Part shown: positions 58,060-64,000 of the stretch, one piece after another | Position numbering within the stretch: the stretch's first letter is position 1 | Layout of the letters: every line of letters begins with the position of its first letter | Assembly (NCBI GenBank): GCA_025526915.1 | Contig: JAHLKH010000028.1 | Location: 124,001 to 188,000, forward strand | Source of the DNA: Entophlyctis helioformis | Taxonomy: Eukaryota; Chytridiomycota; Chytridiomycetes; Chytridiales; Chytriomycetaceae | Direction of reading: 5' to 3' | Length of the DNA: 64,000 nucleotides | Notes under the pieces: model-generated | Told to the model about the DNA's origin: nothing | The model's database searches: none | The model's input: the letters and a program-made list of their open reading frames with translations, nothing else | Program-made: the position numbers and the translations under genes

Positions 58060-59361
58060 TAATGCCAACACTACTCACATCCACTTGAATGCATGACAGT
58101 CCCAAGTTTGCAAGCAAGCTCATATGGGTTGATAATCTGGCAAGGCTCGCGTCTCTTGTTCCTATGGGCGGCATCAACCTTCCTCTCGTCATCCAAGAGT
58201 AGGTCAATCCTTGAAATGGATCTAGCTCTGCTGTTTTACTGACCATCGTTTTGCAGGTATAACAATAAGCAAGAGTCTTCTACCGCGCTTGGAATGATGT
58301 CCTTTTCGCGAAAACCAACAGCAAACAAACCGGCAGTCGTGCGAACCCAAGTGTTTGAAGAGCCGCTCGATGAACTTATGGGCCACGACGGATCCAAAGG
58401 ATGCCCTATCGTTGTTCTCGAGTGCATCGCCTACATCATGGCCCATGGTATGATCTCTTTTCCGTTTCGTTTGTTTGCTCTTCAACTCGTCGCTGGACGA
58501 GCAGGAGTGACTAACAGTACACCTGTCCATAGGGCTTGACACGGAGGGCTTGTTTCGCAAGTCTGCCGCATCCACGTCGCTGCAAGAGGCGAAGAGACTG
58601 TACAATCTGGGCAAATCTCCCGACTTTGATGCCCTTGGCGGCGTTCATGTCGCGTCGGGCCTCCTTAAAATGTGGTTTCGTGAGCTGCCCGAACCCATCT
58701 TCCCGCTGTCTACATATACCACAGTTCGTGGCGTTGAAAGTGAGTGTTGGCTTGGCTGTTTGACGATCCTCTGCTCGGCGCTAACGCGAGATTATCCCGC
58801 CTTCACGCATCTGCAGCTGCTGCAAACAAGGTCGAGTTCATTCGGAAGCAGTTTCTACCGTGTCTGTCGATCCCAACACAGCTCCTACTCTGCGAAGTCT
58901 TTCGTCTCCTCAATCTTGTGTTGCAACACAGCGAGGCGAACCGCATGACGGCCGTCAACCTCACCATCGTCTGGTCGCCCAACTTTGTCAAGAGCGATAA
59001 CATGGTTCTGGACTTGGGCATGTGTGCCATTGGCGTACAAGGCGCCGGCATTGGCTCGACAGTCAAGACGTGCATCGAGTCGTTTGACGAGATCTTTGGC
59101 GACGAGGTTGCGAACTTGCAACGCTCAGATTCGGTGTCGTCTGGATCCGATAGCTCCGAGTCGGCTGTTGGCGAAGCCGCCGCCGCCGAGGACCCTTCTG
59201 TACCTTTACAACCACTATCAAATGGAGATACCAGTACAGGGCCTGGTGCATTGTCGCGGCCGCCGTTCCCTTCTGCAAAGATATCTCCAAAATCACCTGC
59301 CCCCTCAAAGACATGCACATCGCCCAATACCAACGCAAGTATAGAAAGCACTGGAAAATAA
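57007..59361 (+). CDS. Sec14/CRAL-TRIO-RhoGAP protein (ARHGAP1-like)
   Basis: Eight exons with all phases consistent: 57007-57202, 57563-57650, 57711-57836, 57920-58006, 58100-58198, 58257-58447, 58533-58739 and 58817-59361, giving 512 residues. After a Thr/Ala-rich N-terminus come a CRAL-TRIO/BCH lipid-binding domain (GPDRKGRPMYCFYC, IRKNLKALYVVHP) and a RhoGAP domain with the arginine finger in EGLFRKSA, the LLKMWFRELPEPIFP helix and MTAVNLTIVWSPNF. It stimulates GTP hydrolysis by Rho-family GTPases, probably at membranes. The C-terminal tail is Ser/Pro-rich. A long CT microsatellite lies in intron 4. The gene ends 63 bp before the edge of the inverted duplication. Confidence 0.93.
58017..58057 (+). 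repeat. CT dinucleotide microsatellite
   Basis: About 20 uninterrupted TC/CT units in intron 4 of the RhoGAP gene, possibly extending its polypyrimidine content upstream of the acceptor at 58099. Confidence 0.95.
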
Positions 59362-59494
59362 ACTACGAATCAGGTGCTCATTGATGATCGCTCCATCTTG
59401 GGCATCCGGCCGCATGACCCAGATGGTTGATCTCGATGAGCGATGTGTTGGGAAAGATGCCATCGAGGCCGGCTGGCATGGCAGATGGCAGAGA

Positions 59495-59700
59495 TCAGAC
59501 AAGCAGCGGCGTGCCGACTCGAGCACATGTCTGGTCAGCGTCGCGAGCGTTCTTGTTGATCTTCATGGTCGTCAAGGCGGCATCTGACGCGCTGTTCTCG
59601 AGCTTGGAAGCAGCTGCCATGCACTGGTTGATGAGCACCAGGCTGCGGCCACTCTGTCTGAGGATTGCTGCCTTCTTGAGCGACCAAGCCAGCCTCCACA
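59495..59700 (-). CDS. Candidate terminal exon of an unidentified gene
   Basis: The minus-strand frame reads AAILRQSGRSLVLINQCM and continues as a helical, Ala/Lys/Asn-rich segment to a stop at 59495. It has good amino-acid composition and is preceded by acceptor-like sequence. An upstream donor (CTGT|GTGAGT near 59815) could join it to an earlier exon, but I could not build a complete gene. The arm 1 equivalent is frameshifted. No family recognised. Confidence 0.3.
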
Positions 59701-60349
59701 ACCAGACACAACCACAGGCACGCAAGCACAAGGGTCGACAGCCACGGCTGTATGGTGGTGGCATATGTGGCAGTGTGGTGGCAGTGGATCGTGCTGTGCA
59801 CTCACACAGACGGCGTTTGTGCAGTACTTGAGCACAGCACAATGGACACACGCCGGTAGTGGACGCACGGCTGATGGCCAGCGACATGTCTTGCAGCACA
59901 CCTGACCATGCTGCCCTGCTGTCTGCCCTCGACCGTCAAGCCGCACACGCTGCAGAGAGCGACTGCATTCAGAGCGGCCGGCAAGTGGCACAGCAGATGC
60001 AACACACAGAGGACATCACACCAGACAGCAAAGGCGGATGCAGCGGGCGAGCAGGCTGCTGTGCACCACAATCAGACTGGCCTGAGTGGCCCGACCGGCA
60101 CAACTGGCTCCGACTGGCTCCGACTGGCCCCGACCGGCACAGCTGGCCCGAGTTTCAAGTCTGCATGCTGCAAGCCTCAATGCGTTTTTTCGCTCGCTAG
60201 GCTGTGCACGCCACGTGGCGAAAAGGGCATGCCACGTCACTCGATGGCCACGAATGCAACGTGTCGCTCGACTCACTCGATGCCTGATGCGTTGGCTGCA
60301 TCTGACTGGCTGCATCTGACTGGCTGTGCCGTGCTGTGCACCGCAGCGA

Positions 60350-60358
60350 GTATAAAAG
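60350..60358 (+). promoter_or_regulatory. TATA box of the orphan small gene
   Basis: GTATAAAAG, about 70 bp upstream of the ATG at 60427. Conserved in sequence and position in arm 1 (minus strand, about 28941-28949). Confidence 0.65.
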
Positions 60359-60426
60359 CCGGCCATTCACGGACGTTGCACTCACATCAACCAGCCAAAC
60401 CAGCCAAACCAGCCAAACCAGCACAA

Positions 60427-60900
60427 ATGCCTTCCATCGCTCTCGCCCACTCGACCGCCCAGCCTGCTGCCCCGATCATGTCCCCCAGCAAGCCCGCCGG
60501 CCTCAAGTCCAAACTCAAGGCGGTCTTCCGGCGCAAGTCGGCCACTCCCACAATCGCAAGCGAAGCTGCCGACAAGCTGTCCCTCGCACTCGAGAACACT
60601 CTTGACACACTCTCGACACTGGCCGCACCTTCGACTGCGACTGCCACTGCGACTGCCACTGCCACTGCCACTGCCACCCCTGCTGCGTCCAGCGCACTCG
60701 CTCGCCAGTCCATGCTGCCCAGCTCCAAGATCGGCATGTCGTCCAAGCAGCTGATCGCACTCGCACAGAAGGATCCCAAGTTTTGTGAGTTGCCCACCTC
60801 TCCCCGCCACTCTGCCTGTGATCTGGCCTTGACTGACACGCCTGCTGTCTCTGCAGTCAACGCAACGTCGCCCATGCCGCTCATGCAGCGCATGCAGTAG
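60427..60900 (+). CDS. Orphan small basic protein (copy 2, intact)
   Basis: Two exons (60427-60784 and 60857-60900) encode 133 residues. A short Ala/Ser-rich start is followed by a strongly basic segment (SKPAGLKSKLKAVFRRKSA), an amphipathic helix (SEAADKLSLALENTLDTLST), a Thr/Ala tract coded by CTGCCA/CTGCGA repeats (60633-60680), and a conserved-looking end (SSKQLIALAQKDPKF joined to FNATSPMPLMQRMQ). No signal peptide or membrane span. The small intron has clean GTGAGT and CTGCAG ends. Strong TATA promoter. I do not recognise it; it may be lineage-specific. Confidence 0.65.
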   Translation: MPSIALAHSTAQPAAPIMSPSKPAGLKSKLKAVFRRKSATPTIASEAADKLSLALENTLDTLSTLAAPSTATATATATATATATPAASSALARQSMLPSSKIGMSSKQLIALAQKDPKFCELPTSPRHSACDLALTDTPAVSAVNATSPMPLMQRMQ

Positions 60901-61145
60901 ATCCAGTCTTCTTCTGTCTCTGCACATGCCACTCGCTGCCCTGCCTTGCTGAGCGTTCTTCGACCAACTGCAAATGTTGAATAATTTAATGAAGCCGCTG
61001 TCCAGCCAACCGTCTGGTTGCTCATCTGCTCGAGTATCTGTTTGTATGTCCATCAGCCCAGTCATCTCTCCAGCTGCCCCAAGCTGCACAAGCTGCCCGA
61101 CTGCCCAACCTGCCAACAACAGCGTGCGAGTGCCATGGAAGCGGC

Positions 61146-62321
61146 TCAGGTGAACGTATCGGATGTCCAGCTGTGGTGAGACTCCAGATACGCGCGCACA
61201 GCCGGAAACAGACGTGCCGCATTCTCCGTCGTCACTTGCCTCACCGTGCCAACATCCACTCCCTTGATGTCCGCCACGGCCGCCACGGCCTCGCTCGCAT
61301 TGCGCACGCTGTTGCGCGCTCCCTTGACACTCGCAAGTGCCGGCGCATCCGTCTCGATCACAAGTGCATCCAGCGGCACCATCTTCACCCATGCCTGCAT
61401 GCCTGCATCGCGCACGACGATCGGCGCCACCGAGAACATGAGCCGCGACGGAAAGTCGTGCAACGCCTGCATGGCGGCCGCCTGCACGGCGTACGACGGC
61501 TTTCCGTCAAAGGCGTGCAGCAGTGCGCCTTGGTGTGGCTGGCTGGCGGCCAGCTGCGACAGCGCGTGGTGGCCGGCTGAGCGCGAGTGCACGTTGAGCG
61601 GGATGTGCAGCCGCTGCGATGCGTCAATGTGCGCCTGGAAGATCTGGCGCTGAACGGCTTTGATGTGATCGTGTCTTGCTGGATCCTTCTTCTTGCTGCT
61701 CGTGCTGCCTGTGACTGCGGTTGTGGCTGCGGTTGTGGCTGCGGCTGGCTGGCCGTCGCCCGTGCCGCGAGAGAGCGACAGCGACAGCGATGCCTCCAAG
61801 ACGTGCGGCGAAAAGTCCAGTCCGCACTCGCCAATGGCTGCAATGCGGGATGTGACGGCCGGATCCGCCAGCAGATCCAGGACCGGCTGCAGATCGTCCA
61901 GCGTGGCAGACCGTGCAGACGCTGTCGGATGGCGGTCTGCTGGCCATGGCTGCGCGGGAGGCAGTGGCATGGGTTGCACGGGATGCAGTGGCATGGGCTG
62001 CACAGGATGCAGACCCACACACGGCAGGTATCCCGGCACGCTGGCGGCAATGTCCAGCACCGTGCGGCAGTCGGCGAGCGTCTCGGGCACCACCAGCACG
62101 ACGGCAGGGTCGCACGGCTGGCTGGCCGTGTCCTGATGCACAAGCAGCGACGTTGGTGCTGCGGCTGCCGACCACTCGTGGATCTCCTGCAGCGAGAAGT
62201 TGGGCGGATAAAAGTGCGCATGGCAGTCGACGAGCGGTGCCGGCCGTGGCTGCAGCGTGCGGCGCCGTCTGTCCAGTTGCAGCGCACAGCCGTCCAAGTT
62301 GCCGTCCAAGTTGCCGTCCAT
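61146..62321 (-). CDS. TatD-family metal-dependent hydrolase (copy 2, intact)
   Basis: A single frame of 391 residues from the ATG at 62321; the frame stays open upstream without another ATG. TatD proteins are TIM-barrel enzymes, often 3'-5' exonucleases or DNases needing two metal ions. The ligands are all present in order: DCHAHFY (HxH), GECGLDF (Glu), NVHSRSAG (His), HAFDG (His) and ETDAPAL (Asp). A Ser/Thr/Ala-rich insertion coded by a CAACCGCAGC-type repeat (about 61705-61760) lies between the Glu and second His motifs, and a repeat of HPVQPMPL units near 61970-62030 precedes it. The layout resembles TATDN3 more than bacterial TatD. Divergent from Nudix with 196 bp between starts. Confidence 0.9.
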   Translation of the reverse strand: MDGNLDGNLDGCALQLDRRRRTLQPRPAPLVDCHAHFYPPNFSLQEIHEWSAAAAPTSLLVHQDTASQPCDPAVVLVVPETLADCRTVLDIAASVPGYLPCVGLHPVQPMPLHPVQPMPLPPAQPWPADRHPTASARSATLDDLQPVLDLLADPAVTSRIAAIGECGLDFSPHVLEASLSLSLSRGTGDGQPAAATTAATTAVTGSTSSKKKDPARHDHIKAVQRQIFQAHIDASQRLHIPLNVHSRSAGHHALSQLAASQPHQGALLHAFDGKPSYAVQAAAMQALHDFPSRLMFSVAPIVVRDAGMQAWVKMVPLDALVIETDAPALASVKGARNSVRNASEAVAAVADIKGVDVGTVRQVTTENAARLFPAVRAYLESHHSWTSDTFT

Positions 62322-62517
62322 GCTGCCGTGGACACGCTCGAGATTGCCGCCAAGTCGCGCAACACGCTTGCACACACTTGGTCGTCACTTTGGCGGCTGC
62401 GCTGCGCTACACTCCAAGCCACCTGTCGAGCAACCTGCCAGAACACCTGCCGAGCTGCCTGCCAGAACACCGACGCAGACAGCCGCAAAGCCACCTGCAG
62501 CCACCTGGGCCGAAGCC

Positions 62518-63584
62518 ATGTCGGAGCAGAGCCTGCACCACATGGTCGAGAGCCGCCAGCAGCTTCCCATTGTCGCCGAAGAGCGCGCATACAAGCGGTT
62601 TCTGTCTGTGTGGAGCCGCCGAGTGCGCTTTGCCGACGGCAGAGAGATCGACTGGTGCGGCAGCTGCTCTGTGTGCATGCATGCTGCTGTGCGGATCTGA
62701 CGAGCTGGCGGTCTGCCTGCACAGGGACGTTGCCGGACACAACACACACGTGCCGACGTTTGCCACGGTGTTTCCCTTCAACACCAAGACGGTGCGCATG
62801 CTCTTGGGTGCGCCTGTCGCACATGATGGACCTGCTGTGCTTGCATGTCTGTGCCGCGGCTGACGGCAGCCCGCGAGAGCAGAAGACAGTGCGTGTGATC
62901 ATCGAGTACGCACAGGGCCCCAATGTCATGGTGAGACCGTGCGGCACGCCGTCGCCTCGCTCTGGCCCAGATCTGGCTGCAGCTCACACGTTGACCTGGC
63001 AACTGCAGACGTACTCGCTGACCGCCGGCGGCTTTGATCCAAACAAGCACAAGGAGTGAGTGCACACTGGACTGCGCTGGACTGCACTGGACTGCACTGG
63101 ACTGCATTGGACCGCATTGGGATGCATTGGGCTGATCGCTGTCTGCGGCAGCATCCTCGAGACGGCGCAGCACGAGCTGTCTGAAGAGGCACGTCTGCAC
63201 AACGGAGTGTGGATCCGTCTCATTCCAGACGACCACGACGGCATCCCCGAGCTCAAGTGGTGCCGCAACAAGTTTGTGCCGTTCTTGGTGCTGGATGCCG
63301 ACGACGACCTGACGCCTCGAGAGCGCGACGCAGAGGGTGAGTGAGCGTGGATGTCCGATGTGTTCTGGCGTGGGATCGCACTGCTGACAAGCTGCGCGAT
63401 GGCATCTGTATGGCTTCCGTACGGCATGGTCTGGCATGGTCTGGCACGATCAGAAAACATTCAAGTGGTGGACCTGCCGCTCGATGATCTGCAGCAGCAC
63501 ATCCTGCGCGGGCTGGTCATGCTGCCCGCCGTGCAGACGACGCTCATGGCCACCGACTGGCTCAAGCGCAACGGCCATCTGTGA
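62518..63584 (+). CDS. Nudix hydrolase (copy 2)
   Basis: Six exons: 62518-62654, 62725-62791, 62883-62930, 63009-63055, 63152-63336 and 63454-63584. Every exon has the same length as in copy 1, and the 204-residue product differs by only a few residues. Motifs are as in copy 1, with the Nudix box divided by intron 4 (GGFDPNKHK|D). All five introns have GT-AG ends. Intron 4 is largely a 10-bp tandem repeat (ACTGCACTGG, 63066-63130). The gene is followed 195 bp later by the SDR gene on the same strand. Confidence 0.87.
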
Positions 63585-63630
63585 TCTCTCGTGCGGCTGT
63601 CTGTCGCAGGCAGGCAGGCATGGGATCGGC

Positions 63631-63680
63631 AGAGTGCACAGCGAGAGAGTGCACAGCGAGAGAGTGCACAGCGAGAGAGT
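63631..63680. repeat. 15-bp tandem repeat in the Nudix-SDR gap
   Basis: Three exact copies of a GAGAGAGTGCACAGC unit just upstream of the SDR promoter. Arm 1 has fewer, altered copies, so the repeat number differs between arms. Confidence 0.75.
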
Positions 63681-63778
63681 GCCTCCAATAAACCCGCTGC
63701 ATGTCGCCAGCAGCTCGGCAGCAGATCCAACGTTGCCTGCAAGCCAGCAAGCCAGCCATCGCAGAGCAGCGCAGCACC

Positions 63779-64000
63779 ATGGGACTCGGCGCCAAGCACG
63801 TCTTCATCACTGGCGCAAGCGGCGGTGTGGGCCTTGCCACGGCCGAAGCCTTTGTCAGTGAGTGGCCCGTCTGGCCGCTCGTCTGGCAGCCCATCGCCCC
63901 ATCCACACAGTGGCACTCACTCACACACGGCCGTCCAACCACCTGCAACGGCCGACAGAGCGCGGCAGCCTCGTCACACTGCACTTCAACAGCAATGCCG
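63779..64000 (+). CDS. Short-chain dehydrogenase/reductase (copy 2, 5' part)
   Basis: Exon 1 is 63779-63857 (79 bp) and exon 2 starts at 63959 and leaves the window. It encodes the start MGLGAKHVFITGASGGVGLATAEAF with the dinucleotide-binding motif in frame, then KRGSLVTLHFNSN. Compared with copy 1 it has one extra base, giving the expected Rossmann helix, so this is the better candidate for the functional gene. Confidence 0.85.
   Translation, partial: MGLGAKHVFITGASGGVGLATAEAFVSEWPVWPLVWQPIAPSTQWHSLTHGRPTTCNGRQSAAASSHCTSTAMP

Larger units (their letters stand above)
59425..64000 (-). repeat. Inverted duplication, arm 2 (continues past the window)
   Basis: Reverse-complement partner of 25290-29849. 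The inner edge is at 59425, 63 bp after the RhoGAP stop codon. The arm contains the inner unknown segment, the intact orphan gene, intact TatD, intact Nudix and the first part of SDR. Local repeat lengths differ from arm 1: for example, Nudix intron 4 is 96 bp here and 86 bp in arm 1, one 10-bp unit apart. Confidence 0.93.

Noticed and set aside
61587..63059. A 490-codon plus-strand frame in arm 2
   Set aside because: It is antisense to the intact TatD gene and runs through Nudix introns; the TatD motifs are on the other strand.

Overview
The window is nuclear DNA of a GC-rich, intron-rich opisthokont, most likely an early-diverging (zoosporic-type) fungus. Signs of a fungus are a GPI-anchored polysaccharide deacetylase of the chitin-deacetylase type, an Amt/Mep ammonium transporter, a CPS1/DIP2-like double adenylation protein and a Mod5-type tRNA prenyltransferase. 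Signs of early divergence are genes missing from the familiar yeasts: an Integrator INTS2 homologue, an animal-type base-exchange phosphatidylserine synthase, RNPS1 and an MFSD1-like transporter. The lineage is inferred from gene content; no marker gene was placed on a tree.

Layout, left to right. 1-924: 3' end of cytosolic arginyl-tRNA synthetase. 1043-8715 (-): DIP2/CPS1-like protein. 8994-10907 (-): RNPS1-like splicing factor, divergent from the tRNA prenyltransferase (11025-13110 +). 13131-16778 (-): MFSD1-like transporter, divergent from a secreted Cys-rich membrane protein (16854-17711 +). Then a LURP-one/tubby-like protein (18057-18701 +), an HSP20 (about 19153-19827 +), a polysaccharide deacetylase (19952-21534 -) and the ammonium transporter (22740-24309 +). 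24509-29849: a cassette of short-chain dehydrogenase (-), Nudix hydrolase (-), TatD nuclease (+) and an orphan small protein (-). 29857-34057 (+): INTS2, convergent with Dicer (34080-39786 -), followed by CHL1/DDX11 helicase (39846-43634 -) and THOC5 (43689-46131 -). THOC5 is divergent from phosphatidylserine synthase (46168-48505 +). Then exosome RRP40 (48719-49667 -), a 1.1 kb non-coding gap, a large two-repeat Myb factor (to 56237 +), an N4BP2-like P-loop kinase (56524-56997 -) and a Sec14-RhoGAP protein (57007-59361 +). 59425-64000: the cassette of 25290-29849 again, in inverted orientation and running off the window.

The most striking structure is this long inverted duplication: arms of about 4.6 kb or more, separated by a 29.6 kb spacer. 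Arm 2 carries intact reading frames for TatD, the orphan small protein and the visible SDR exon. The same genes in arm 1 carry frameshifts, while the Nudix gene is intact with identical exon lengths in both arms. Other points of note are several GC-AG introns, a very compact arrangement with many divergent and convergent gene pairs only 9-120 bp apart, and a concentration of RNA-metabolism genes (RNPS1, Mod5, INTS2, Dicer, THOC5, RRP40).

Caution: many otherwise well-conserved genes contain single-base frame breaks, often in homopolymers or triplet repeats. Indel errors in a draft assembly are therefore a serious alternative to real pseudogenes. Exon boundaries were placed by hand from splice consensus, phase and family conservation.
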